Assembly (NCBI GenBank): GCA_001295905.1 | Contig: LJHT01000061.1 | Coordinates: 1-64,000, forward strand | Source: a beta proteobacterium AAP51 | GTDB taxonomy: Bacteria > Pseudomonadota > Gammaproteobacteria > Burkholderiales > Burkholderiaceae_C | Direction of reading: 5' to 3' | Length of the DNA: 64,000 bases | Shown here: one piece after another, positions 27,478 to 36,061 of the stretch | Position numbering within the stretch: the first letter of the stretch is position 1 | Layout: each line of letters begins with the position of its first letter | Translations under genes and position numbers: made by a program | The notes under the pieces: generated by a model | The model's database searches: none | The model's input: the letters and a program-made list of their open reading frames with translations, nothing else | What the model was told of the DNA's origin: nothing

Positions 27478-27528
27478 GACCGCGCAGGTACCGAATCGGC
27501 CTCACAAGGGCTTGCAGGAGGTGCACCG

Positions 27529-27564
27529 ATGGATTTTCGTCAGAGAAAACCTCAGAGGTTCTAA
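27529..27564 (+). CDS. 11-codon upstream ORF abutting ilvB
   Basis: It encodes MDFRQRKPQRF. AGGAGGTG stands 5 nt before its ATG, the strongest Shine-Dalgarno in this region. Its TAA is directly followed by the ilvB ATG (TAAATG) in the same frame. It uses AGA, AGG, AAA and CCT codons, which are rare in this GC-rich sequence. It may be a translational-coupling or stalling leader. Translation is unproven. Confidence 0.45.
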   Translation: MDFRQRKPQRF

Positions 27565-29361
27565 ATGGAAATGTCTGCCGCGGATGTCAAGCGTGCTGCG
27601 ACCATGGACGGTCGCGCCCCTGCATCTTCTTCCCCCTCCGCACCCGCCGCCGAGCCCAATGGCTCGGAAATCCTCGTTCGCTGCCTTCAGGCCGAAGAGG
27701 TGAAGTTCCTCTGGGGCTACCCCGGCGGGGCCGTGCTCTACATCTACGACGCCCTGTACAAGCAGGACACCATCGAGCACGTGCTCGTGCGCCACGAACA
27801 GGCCGCCGTGCACGCCGCCGATGGCTACGCCCGCGCCACGGGCGAAGTGGGTGTGGCGCTGGTCACCTCCGGGCCCGGGGTCACGAATGCCATCACCGGC
27901 ATTGCCACGGCCTACATGGACAGCATCCCGATGGTCATCATCACCGGGCAGGTGCCCACGCCCGCCATCGGGCTGGACGCCTTCCAGGAATGCGACACCG
28001 TGGGCATCACGCGCCCCATCGTCAAGCACAACTTCCTGGTCAAGGACGTGCGCGACCTGGCGCTGACGATGAAGAAGGCCTTCCACATCGCGCGCACCGG
28101 CCGCCCCGGCCCGGTGGTGGTGGACATTCCCAAGGACGTGTCACTGAAGACCTGCGCCTTCCACTACCCCGAGAAGGTGGAGATGCGCAGCTACAACCCG
28201 GTGAGGAAGGGCCACGGCGGGCAGATCCGCAAGGCCGTGCAGCTGCTGCTGCAGGCCAAGCGGCCCTACATCTACACCGGCGGTGGCGTCATCCTCGGCA
28301 ACGCCTCGGCCGAGCTGCGCCAGCTCACCGACATGCTGGGCTTCCCCTGCACCAACACGCTGATGGGGCTGGGCGCCATCCCGCACAGCGACCCCAAGTT
28401 CCTGGGCATGCTGGGCATGCATGGCACCTACGAAGCCAACATGACGATGCAGAACTGCGACGTCCTGCTGGCCGTAGGCGCGCGCTTCGACGACCGCGTG
28501 ATCGGCAACCCCAAGCACTTCGCTTCGGTGGAGAGGAAGATCATCCACGTCGATATCGACCCCAGCAGCATCAGCAAGCGCGTGAAGGTCGACATCCCCA
28601 TCGTCGGCGACGTGAAGGAAGTGCTGCTGGAGTTGATTTCGCAGATCCGCGAAGCCACGGCGCGGCCCGATGCCGGCGCCCTGAGCTCGTGGTGGAAGCA
28701 GATCAACGAGTGGCGCCGCCGCGAGTGCCTGGCCTACAAGGACAGCGCCGACGTCATCAAGCCGCAGATGGTGGTCGACAAGCTCTGGCAGCTGACCAAG
28801 GACCGCGACACCTACATCACCAGCGATGTCGGCCAGCACCAGATGTGGGCGGCGCAGTACTACCGCTTCGAGGAGCCGCGGCGCTGGATCAACAGCGGCG
28901 GCCTGGGCACCATGGGTGTGGGCCTGCCTTATGCCATGGGCATCAAGCTGGCCAAGCCTGACAGCGATGTGTTCTGCATCACGGGTGAGGGCAGCATCCA
29001 GATGTGCATCCAGGAGCTGAGCACCTGCAAGCAGTACAACACGCCGGTGAAGGTGGTGTCGCTGAACAACCGCTACCTGGGCATGGTGCGGCAGTGGCAG
29101 CAGCTCGACTACGGCGGCCGCTACTCGCACAGCTACATGGACGCGCTGCCCGATTTCGTGAAGCTGGCCGAGGCCTACGGCCACGTGGGCCTGCTGGTGG
29201 AAAAGCCCGGTGACGTGGAAGGCGCGTTGCGCGAGGCCATGCGCCTGAAGGACCGCACGGTCTTCCTGGACATCCGCACCGACCCCACCGAGAACGTCTG
29301 GCCCATGGTGCAGGCGGGCAAGGGCATCAGCGAGATGCTGCTGGGCTCGGAAGACCTGTAA
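27565..29361 (+). CDS. ilvB: Acetolactate synthase large (catalytic) subunit
   Basis: A 598-residue ThDP enzyme that condenses two pyruvates, or pyruvate with 2-oxobutyrate, as the first common step of Val/Leu/Ile synthesis. The ThDP-activating Glu is in LVRHEQAAVHAADGYAR. The FAD/central domain has the GVILGNASAELRQL and GARFDDRVIGNP blocks. The diphosphate motif is GEGSIQMCIQELSTC...NN. The first 30 residues are a Ser/Ala/Pro-rich extension not needed for the fold, and a second ATG lies two codons in. AGAGG is present 6 nt before ATG 27565. Catabolic AlsS lacks the ilvH partner that follows here. Confidence 0.96.
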   Translation: MEMSAADVKRAATMDGRAPASSSPSAPAAEPNGSEILVRCLQAEEVKFLWGYPGGAVLYIYDALYKQDTIEHVLVRHEQAAVHAADGYARATGEVGVALVTSGPGVTNAITGIATAYMDSIPMVIITGQVPTPAIGLDAFQECDTVGITRPIVKHNFLVKDVRDLALTMKKAFHIARTGRPGPVVVDIPKDVSLKTCAFHYPEKVEMRSYNPVRKGHGGQIRKAVQLLLQAKRPYIYTGGGVILGNASAELRQLTDMLGFPCTNTLMGLGAIPHSDPKFLGMLGMHGTYEANMTMQNCDVLLAVGARFDDRVIGNPKHFASVERKIIHVDIDPSSISKRVKVDIPIVGDVKEVLLELISQIREATARPDAGALSSWWKQINEWRRRECLAYKDSADVIKPQMVVDKLWQLTKDRDTYITSDVGQHQMWAAQYYRFEEPRRWINSGGLGTMGVGLPYAMGIKLAKPDSDVFCITGEGSIQMCIQELSTCKQYNTPVKVVSLNNRYLGMVRQWQQLDYGGRYSHSYMDALPDFVKLAEAYGHVGLLVEKPGDVEGALREAMRLKDRTVFLDIRTDPTENVWPMVQAGKGISEMLLGSEDL

Positions 29362-29365
29362 ACCC

Positions 29366-29384
29366 GGGCGCCAGCGCCTTTTTT
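29366..29384 (+). terminator. Short hairpin with T-run between ilvB and ilvH
   Basis: GGCG and CGCC flank CCAG (4 bp core) and six Ts follow directly. A second hairpin, CCAGGG/CCCTGG, is at 29411-29428. This may lower expression of the regulatory subunit relative to the catalytic one, or be a transcript processing point. Confidence 0.4.
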
Positions 29385-29462
29385 CAACCTCATACCGCGT
29401 GGCCAAGGGCCCAGGGTTACCGCCCTGGCGTCTGAAGAGCGCGTCGGCACAGAGAGCTTTTC

Positions 29463-29954
29463 ATGAAACACATCATTGCGGTGCTGCTCGAGAACGAGCC
29501 GGGCGCCTTGTCACGCGTCGTCGCCTTGTTCTCGGCGCGCGGCTACAACATCGAGAGCCTGACGGTGGCCCCCACCGAAGACGCCAGCCTCTCGCGCATG
29601 ACCATCGTCACCACGGGCAGCGACGACGTCATCGAGCAGATCACCAAGCACCTGAACCGCCTGATCGAGGTGGTGAAGGTGGTCGACCTCACCGAGGGCA
29701 GCTTCACCGAGCGCGAGCTGATGCTCATCAAGGTGCGCGCGGTGGGCAAAGAGCGCGAGGAGATGAAGCGCATGGCCGAGATCTTCCGCGGCCGCATCAT
29801 CGACGTCACCGAGAAGAGCTACACCATCGAGCTCACCGGCGACAGCAGCAAGCTCGACGCCTTCCTCGTGGCCATCGACCGCACCGCCATCCTCGAGACG
29901 GTGCGCACCGGCGCCAGCGGCATCGGCCGCGGCGAGCGCATCCTCCGCGTCTGA
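29463..29954 (+). CDS. ilvH: Acetolactate synthase small (regulatory) subunit
   Basis: A 163-residue ACT-domain protein. It begins MKHIIAVLLENEPGALSRVV, followed by the FSARGYNIESLTVAPTED valine-binding segment and the C-terminal domain (ELMLIKVRAVGKEREEM, FRGRIIDVTEKSYTIELTG). It confers activity enhancement and valine feedback inhibition on IlvB. It lies 101 nt after ilvB, with two hairpins in the gap, and 42 nt before ilvC. Confidence 0.96.
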   Translation: MKHIIAVLLENEPGALSRVVALFSARGYNIESLTVAPTEDASLSRMTIVTTGSDDVIEQITKHLNRLIEVVKVVDLTEGSFTERELMLIKVRAVGKEREEMKRMAEIFRGRIIDVTEKSYTIELTGDSSKLDAFLVAIDRTAILETVRTGASGIGRGERILRV

Positions 29955-31013
<1,059 letters not shown>

Positions 31014-31043
31014 AGCTTCGCGGCGGGCCTTGCCGCCAGCGAT

Positions 31044-31069
31044 GGGCCGCCTGCGGGCGGCCCTTTTTT
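31044..31069 (+). terminator. Rho-independent terminator after ilvC
   Basis: GGGCCGCC (31044-31051) and GGCGGCCC (31056-31063) form an 8-bp perfect stem around TGCG, followed by six Ts. It separates ilvC from pssA transcription. Confidence 0.9.
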
Positions 31070-31144
31070 GCTTGGCCGCTGCTTCGCCGTTGCTTGGCTG
31101 TTGCTGCGCTTTTGCTCCGGGGCCCTGCGGTATCCTCGCCGCCC

Positions 31145-31975
31145 ATGACCGAACCCCAGAGCCCACCGAAGAACGACGAGCCCGAGCTCGCCGAAGCGCC
31201 GCGCCCGCGTCGCAAGGGCATCTACGTGCTGCCCAACGCGGTGACGCTGGCGGCCCTCTTCGCCAGCTTCTACGCCATCGTGATGGCGATGAACGGCCGC
31301 TTCGAGGCCGCCGCCATCGGCATCTTCTGCGCCGCCGTGCTGGACGCGCTGGACGGCCGCGTGGCCCGCATGACCAACTCGCAGAGCGCCTTCGGCGAGC
31401 AGATGGACAGCCTGTGCGACATGGTGGGCTTCGGCGCGGCGCCGGCCATCATCGTCTACACCTGGGCGCTGCAGGGCCTGGGCCGCTGGGGCTGGATACC
31501 GGCCTTCGTCTACATCGCCGGCGCGGCGCTGCGGCTGGCGCGCTTCAACACCAACATCGGCATCGTCGACAAACGCTTCTTCCAGGGCCTGCCCAGCCCG
31601 GCCGCGGCGGCCCTGGTGATGGGCCTGATCTGGGTGATGGACGACGCCGGCTTCAAGAACGCCTGGCAGATCGACTGGCTGGCCTGGACGGCCTTTGCGG
31701 TGACGCTGTATGCCGGCCTGACGATGGTGACCAACGTGCCCTTCTACAGCTTCAAGGTGGTGGGTGCGAAGCAGACCGTGCCCTTCGCCAGCATCATGGC
31801 CATTGCGCTGGGCATTGCGCTGATCAGCCAGAACCCGCCGCTGGCGCTGTTCGTGCTCTTTTGCATTTACGGAGTCTCGGGCTACGGTGTCTACATCTGG
31901 CGGCGCATGAAGGGCCGCCCGGTCAGTGTGATCGCCACCTCCACCGACGACCCCGATGAAAAGGGCTTGCATTGA
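31145..31975 (+). CDS. pssA: CDP-diacylglycerol--serine O-phosphatidyltransferase
   Basis: A 276-residue polytopic membrane enzyme that makes phosphatidylserine, the precursor of phosphatidylethanolamine. It has the CDP-alcohol phosphotransferase motif D-(x)2-DGxxAR-(x)8-GxxxDxxxD, read here as DALDGRVARM then FGEQMDSLCDMV. About eight helices follow, with LRLARFNTN as in PssA type II. The frame is open upstream, but ATG 31145 gives a normal N-terminus. A -10-like TATCCT at 31131 ends 8 nt before the ATG, so the message may have almost no 5' leader. It sits between ilvC and leuA, an arrangement I recognise from related bacteria. Confidence 0.94.
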   Translation: MTEPQSPPKNDEPELAEAPRPRRKGIYVLPNAVTLAALFASFYAIVMAMNGRFEAAAIGIFCAAVLDALDGRVARMTNSQSAFGEQMDSLCDMVGFGAAPAIIVYTWALQGLGRWGWIPAFVYIAGAALRLARFNTNIGIVDKRFFQGLPSPAAAALVMGLIWVMDDAGFKNAWQIDWLAWTAFAVTLYAGLTMVTNVPFYSFKVVGAKQTVPFASIMAIALGIALISQNPPLALFVLFCIYGVSGYGVYIWRRMKGRPVSVIATSTDDPDEKGLH

Positions 31976-32019
31976 TGCAGCCCCGCTGCGTCTGCGCGCC
32001 TGCCTCGCGGCCTGCGTGC

Positions 32020-32168
32020 TACATTGCGCCCATGTCGACGCACGCCCACTTCGCCGCGCTAGCCCTGCTAGGAGCCCTGCGGGTGCGCTGATCGATTTCG
32101 TCCGTCTTCTCCCAAGACATCTCCGATCAACGGCCCGCCAGCGCAAGCAGCGGGCCGTAGTTCTTTCC
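32020..32168 (+). promoter_or_regulatory. leuA attenuator region
   Basis: A -10-like TACATT (32020-32025) is followed after 6 nt by a Leu-rich leader peptide ORF (32032-32091). Then come a perfect 9-bp hairpin, ACGGCCCGC (32130-32138) with GCGGGCCGT (32150-32158), and TTCTTT. GCGGG at 32079-32083, inside the leader ORF, can pair with CCCGC in the left hairpin arm, offering an antiterminator. All parts of classical leucine attenuation are in order, but the T-run is imperfect. Confidence 0.65.
32032..32091 (+). CDS. Putative leucine leader peptide upstream of leuA
   Basis: A 19-residue [22 protein letters not shown], with four Leu in seven residues (positions 10, 12, 13, 16). Two are written with CTA, a rare codon in this GC-rich genome. 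Rare consecutive Leu codons are the sensor of leucine attenuators. No Shine-Dalgarno is present, and the ATG falls 7 nt after a -10-like box, so it may be translated from a leaderless transcript. Confidence 0.6.
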   Translation: MSTHAHFAALALLGALRVR

Positions 32169-32209
32169 GGATCTGCTTGCGACCCTCACTCACCGCACAG
32201 GCACACACC

Positions 32210-33751
32210 ATGACCGACAAGCTCATCATCTTCGACACCACCTTGCGTGACGGCGAACAGTCGCCCGGCGCTTCGATGACGCGCGAAGAGAAGCTGCGCA
32301 TCGCGCGGCAACTGGAGCGCCTGCGCGTGGACGTCATCGAGGCCGGCTTTGCCGCCAGCAGCCAGGGCGATTTCGAGGCCGTGCGCGCCATTGCCGATGC
32401 CATCAAGGACAGCACCGTGTGCAGCCTGGCGCGCGCCAACGACCGCGACATCGCGCGTGCCGCCGAGGCGCTGAAGGGCGCAGCGCGCGCGCGCATCCAC
32501 ACCTTCATCGCCACCAGCGAACTGCACATGGAGAAGAAGCTGCGCATGACGCGCGAGCAGGTGCTGGAACAGGCCCGGCAGTCGGTGCGCTTTGCACGCA
32601 GCCTGTGCGCCGACATCGAGTTCAGCCCCGAAGACGGCTACCGCAGCGACCCCGAATTCCTGTGCCGCGTGCTGGAAGCCGTCATCCACGAAGGCGCCAC
32701 CACGCTGAACATCCCCGACACCGTGGGCTATGCCGTGCCTGAGCTCTACGGCGAATTCATCCGCAGCCTGCGCGAGCGTGTGCCCAACAGCGACAAGGCC
32801 ATCTGGAGCGTGCACTGCCACAACGACCTGGGCATGGCGGTGGCCAACTCGCTGGCCGGCGTGAAGATCGGCGGTGCGCGCCAGGTGGAATGCACCATCA
32901 ACGGCCTGGGCGAACGAGCGGGCAACTGCAGCCTGGAAGAGATCGTGATGGCGGTGCGCACGCGGCGCGACTACTTCAAGCTGGAACTGGGCATCGACAC
33001 CACGCAGATCGTGCCGGCCAGCCGCATGGTGAGCCAGACCACGGGCTTCGTGGTGCAGCCCAACAAGGCGGTGGTGGGCGCAAATGCGTTTGCGCATGCC
33101 AGCGGCATTCACCAGGACGGCGTGCTGAAGGCGCGCGACACCTACGAGATCATGCGCGCCGAAGACGTGGGCTGGGCCGCGAACAAGATCGTGCTGGGCA
33201 AGCTGAGCGGTCGCAACGCCTTCAAGCAGCGCCTGCAGGAACTGGGCATCCAGATGGAAAGCGAAGGCGAGGTCAACGCGGCCTTCGCGCGCTTCAAGGA
33301 CCTGGCCGACCGCAAGAGCGAGATCTTCGACGAGGACATCATCGCGCTGGTGGGCGACGAGAGCGTCACTGCCGAGCACGAGCACTACCGCCTGCTCTCG
33401 CTGGCCCAGCACTCCGAGATGGGCGAGCGGCCGCACGCAGCGGTTTCCTTCGCGGCCGGTAACGTCGAGCATCGTGCCGAAAGTGAAGGTAACGGGCCCG
33501 TGGACGCGAGCCTAAAGGCCATCGAGTCGAAGGTGAAAAGCGGCGCGGAAATGGTCCTTTATTCGGTCAATGCCATCACCTCGGGCAGCACAGAATCACA
33601 GGGCGAAGTCACCGTGCGCCTGCAGCACGGCGGGCGCGTGGTGAACGGGGTGGGTGCAGACCCGGACATCGTGGTGGCCTCGGCCAAGGCCTACCTGTCG
33701 GCACTGAACAAGCTGCACAGCGCGGCCGATCGGGTGGCGGCGCAGGGCTGA
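32210..33751 (+). CDS. leuA: 2-isopropylmalate synthase
   Basis: A 513-residue enzyme that condenses 2-oxoisovalerate with acetyl-CoA, the first leucine-specific step. The catalytic barrel has [12 protein letters not shown], the metal HxH in [15 protein letters not shown] and [10 protein letters not shown]. The C-terminal dimeric domain (about residues 395-505: [39 protein letters not shown]) binds leucine for feedback inhibition. The frame is open 11 codons upstream, but ATG 32210 gives the standard [18 protein letters not shown] strong terminator follows. Confidence 0.97.
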   Translation: MTDKLIIFDTTLRDGEQSPGASMTREEKLRIARQLERLRVDVIEAGFAASSQGDFEAVRAIADAIKDSTVCSLARANDRDIARAAEALKGAARARIHTFIATSELHMEKKLRMTREQVLEQARQSVRFARSLCADIEFSPEDGYRSDPEFLCRVLEAVIHEGATTLNIPDTVGYAVPELYGEFIRSLRERVPNSDKAIWSVHCHNDLGMAVANSLAGVKIGGARQVECTINGLGERAGNCSLEEIVMAVRTRRDYFKLELGIDTTQIVPASRMVSQTTGFVVQPNKAVVGANAFAHASGIHQDGVLKARDTYEIMRAEDVGWAANKIVLGKLSGRNAFKQRLQELGIQMESEGEVNAAFARFKDLADRKSEIFDEDIIALVGDESVTAEHEHYRLLSLAQHSEMGERPHAAVSFAAGNVEHRAESEGNGPVDASLKAIESKVKSGAEMVLYSVNAITSGSTESQGEVTVRLQHGGRVVNGVGADPDIVVASAKAYLSALNKLHSAADRVAAQG

Positions 33752-33794
33752 AGCCAGCCGGGCCGTCTGCACCAAAGGCGGCACTTGAGAAAAA

Positions 33795-33826
33795 ACACGC
33801 AAGCGATTGATCTTGCGTGTGTTTTT
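33795..33826 (+). terminator. Rho-independent terminator after leuA
   Basis: ACACGCAAG (33795-33803) and CTTGCGTGT (33812-33820) form a perfect 9-bp stem with an 8-nt loop, then G and five Ts. An A-run precedes it, so it could also work in the opposite direction. Confidence 0.9.
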
Positions 33827-33841
33827 CCCAAGTCCTACACT
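33813..33841 (+). promoter_or_regulatory. Candidate promoter of the PBP7-like gene, nested in the leuA terminator
   Basis: TTGCGT (33813-33818), a 17-nt spacer and TACACT (33836-33841). The -35 box lies in the right arm of the leuA terminator stem. Confidence 0.5.
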
Positions 33842-33870
33842 TGACGCTGAATCGTTGGTGGGGTGCTCGG

Positions 33871-35223
33871 GTGCAAAAGAACTGTTCGTGGTGTGTTCGT
33901 TGGGGCTGGCTCCTGGCCCTTTGCGCGGCCCTCGGTGCCGCGCCTTGGGCGCAAGCCCAGTCGGGTACGGCTGCCAAGCCGGCCAAAACCACGCAGGCGG
34001 CCAAGAAGCCGCAAGCCGCCAGCAAGGCCAAGCCCGCACCCAAGGCCCAGCGTGCCAGCGCAGCCAAGGCTCGGCCCCAGACCACCGCCCGTGCCAACCA
34101 GGCCCCCCGCAGCAAGAACAACGCGCGTCGCAAGGCCAACCGCAAGAGCGTGGTGCATCGCGCACAGCCTGCACGGCCCTCGTTCGGCCATCTCTCCGGC
34201 CTTCAAAACGTTGACGACGCGCTGGACCTCAAGTCGAGCGTCGCTCTGGTCGTCGACCAGGACACCAACGAAGTGCTCTTCAGCAAGAACTCCGAAGCGG
34301 TGCTGCCCATCGCCTCCATCACGAAGCTGATGACGGCGCTGGTGGTCATCGAAGCCGGGCTGTCGCTGGACGACATGCTGGTCGTCAACCAGGACGACGT
34401 GAACGCCACCGCCGGCAGCCGTTCGCGGCTGCGCGTGGGTACGCAGCTCAACCGCGGCGAAATGCTGCACCTGGCGCTGATGTCGTCTGAGAACCGCGCA
34501 GCGCATGTACTGGGCCGCACCTACCCCGGCGGCATCCGCTCCTTCATCGCGGCCATGAACGCCAAGGCGCAATTGCTGGGCATGACCGACACGCGTTATG
34601 TCGAGCCCACCGGTCTTTCGGCCGACAACCAGTCGAGCGCCGAAGACCTCACGCGTCTGGTGCGCGCGGCCTCGGTGCACCCGCTGATCCGCGACCTGTC
34701 CACCACGCCCGAGGCCTCGGTGCCCGTGGGCGCGCGGCAGGTGCAGTTCAGGAACACCAACGGCCTGGTGCGCAACCCCGAGTGGGACATCGGTCTGCAG
34801 AAGACCGGCTACATCGCAGCAGCCGGCCGTTGCCTGGTGATGCAGACCCAGCTGGCCGGCCGCAACCTCATCATGGTGCTGCTGGATTCGGCCGGCAAAT
34901 ACTCGCGCATGGGCGATGCGGAACGCATCCGCAAATGGCTGGCGACAGCGCCTTTCCTGCCGTCTGCGGTGGCGGCGCCTCGGGCAACGCCCGTGTTTGC
35001 ACCTGCTGCGCCAGCGGCACCCGCGGCGCTGGGCCCGGCGCCGGCTGCCCCGCAGCCCCTGCCGCAGCCCGCGCCCCTGCCGGTGCCCAAGGCCGTGCTC
35101 GAGACCAACCCGCAGCCCTCTGCCGTGCCCGCCGCGCCCGCCGTGCCTGACTTGCCCGTGCTGCTGCTGGGCCCGCGCGTTGCCCCGGTGGCGCTGCCCG
35201 GCGCAGCGCCCACGGCCTACTGA
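33871..35223 (+). CDS. pbpG: D-alanyl-D-alanine endopeptidase, PBP7-like
   Basis: A periplasmic low-molecular-weight penicillin-binding protein that cleaves peptidoglycan crosslinks. From GTG 33871 it is 450 residues with a signal peptide (VRWGWLLALCAALGAAPWAQA). A Lys/Ala-rich linker of about 85 residues follows. The S11 peptidase domain has SITK near residue 150, SEN in LMSSENRAAHV and KTG in GLQKTGYIAAAGR. An Ala/Pro tail of about 80 residues ends the protein. The frame opens at GTG 33817, but that codon lies inside the leuA terminator and upstream of the predicted promoter, so 33871 is preferred. The flexible N- and C-terminal extensions are unusually long compared with E. coli PBP7 (about 310 residues). 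Confidence 0.88.
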   Translation: MQKNCSWCVRWGWLLALCAALGAAPWAQAQSGTAAKPAKTTQAAKKPQAASKAKPAPKAQRASAAKARPQTTARANQAPRSKNNARRKANRKSVVHRAQPARPSFGHLSGLQNVDDALDLKSSVALVVDQDTNEVLFSKNSEAVLPIASITKLMTALVVIEAGLSLDDMLVVNQDDVNATAGSRSRLRVGTQLNRGEMLHLALMSSENRAAHVLGRTYPGGIRSFIAAMNAKAQLLGMTDTRYVEPTGLSADNQSSAEDLTRLVRAASVHPLIRDLSTTPEASVPVGARQVQFRNTNGLVRNPEWDIGLQKTGYIAAAGRCLVMQTQLAGRNLIMVLLDSAGKYSRMGDAERIRKWLATAPFLPSAVAAPRATPVFAPAAPAAPAALGPAPAAPQPLPQPAPLPVPKAVLETNPQPSAVPAAPAVPDLPVLLLGPRVAPVALPGAAPTAY

Positions 35224-35224
35224 T

Positions 35225-35992
35225 TCAGCCGCGGTAGCCCAGGGCCTGCGAGATCTGCGCCGCAGTGCCCTTGACGCGTTCCAGCCAGCTTTCTTCCAGC
35301 CGGTCGGCCGGCGCCGAGATCGACAGCCCGGCCAGCAGCTTGCCCTGGTCGTCGAAGACGCCGGCGGCCATGCAGCGCACGCCCAGCTCCAGCTCTTCGT
35401 CGTCGCGCGCCACGCCCGTGGCGCGCACGGCCGCCAGTTCACGTTCCAGCCGTGGCAACTCGGTGATGCTGTTGCGCGTGTGGCCGGTCAGGCCGGTGCG
35501 CGTGGCGTAGGCGCGCACGCGGGCGGTGTCGTCATGCGCGAGAAACAACTTGCCCACCGACGTGAGATGCAGCGGCGCGTGGCCGCCGATGGCACGCACC
35601 ACCTGCATGCCCGAGCGTTCGCTGTAGGTGCGCTCGATGTAGACGATTTCATCGCCCTGGCGCATCGACAGGTTCACCGGCTGGTGCGTCACCTTGTGCA
35701 GTTCGCGCATCGGGCCCATGGCGGCTTCTCGCACGTCCAGGCGCGCCTTCACCAGGTTGCCCAGTTCCAGCAGGCGCATGCCCAGGCGGTAGCTGCCGGC
35801 GGCGGGGCGGTCGACGAAGCGGCCGATGGCCAGGTCGTTCAGGATGCGGTGGGCCGTGCTCGGGTGCAGCCCGCTGCGCTCGCTGATGTCCTTCAGCGAC
35901 ACTGGCTCGGGTTGCGCGGCCAGCAGTTCCAGCAGCGCAAAGCTGCGTTCCAGAACCTGGATGGTGGGCTTTTGCGGGTCCTTGCTGCTCAT
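35225..35992 (-). CDS. IclR family transcriptional regulator
   Basis: A 255-residue protein with an N-terminal winged helix-turn-helix (residues 11-70: QVLERSFALLELLAAQPEPV, LKDISERSGLHPSTAHRILN) and the C-terminal IclR effector domain (IGGHAPLHLTSVGKLFLA, GVARDDEELELGVRCMAAG, LAGLSISAPADRL). It is a metabolite-responsive repressor or activator whose ligand is unknown. It is convergent with pbpG (1-bp gap) and divergent from the TIGR03790 gene, its most likely target by position, though nothing else supports that link. Confidence 0.93.
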   Translation of the reverse strand: MSSKDPQKPTIQVLERSFALLELLAAQPEPVSLKDISERSGLHPSTAHRILNDLAIGRFVDRPAAGSYRLGMRLLELGNLVKARLDVREAAMGPMRELHKVTHQPVNLSMRQGDEIVYIERTYSERSGMQVVRAIGGHAPLHLTSVGKLFLAHDDTARVRAYATRTGLTGHTRNSITELPRLERELAAVRATGVARDDEELELGVRCMAAGVFDDQGKLLAGLSISAPADRLEESWLERVKGTAAQISQALGYRG

Positions 35993-36061
35993 GGGGGGCC
36001 CTCTTCGGCGGATGGGTTGCCATTTTGCATCGCGGAACGGCGTTCAGCCAGTTGCGATGCG

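Noticed and set aside
27411-27479. A 22-codon ORF as the ilvB attenuation peptide
   Set aside because: Its ATG overlaps the only -10 candidate, it has no Shine-Dalgarno and is not enriched in Ile, Leu or Val.
33817-33870. An upstream GTG start for the PBP7-like gene
   Set aside because: It lies inside the leuA terminator stem and ahead of the predicted promoter. The extra residues precede the signal peptide and do not look like one.
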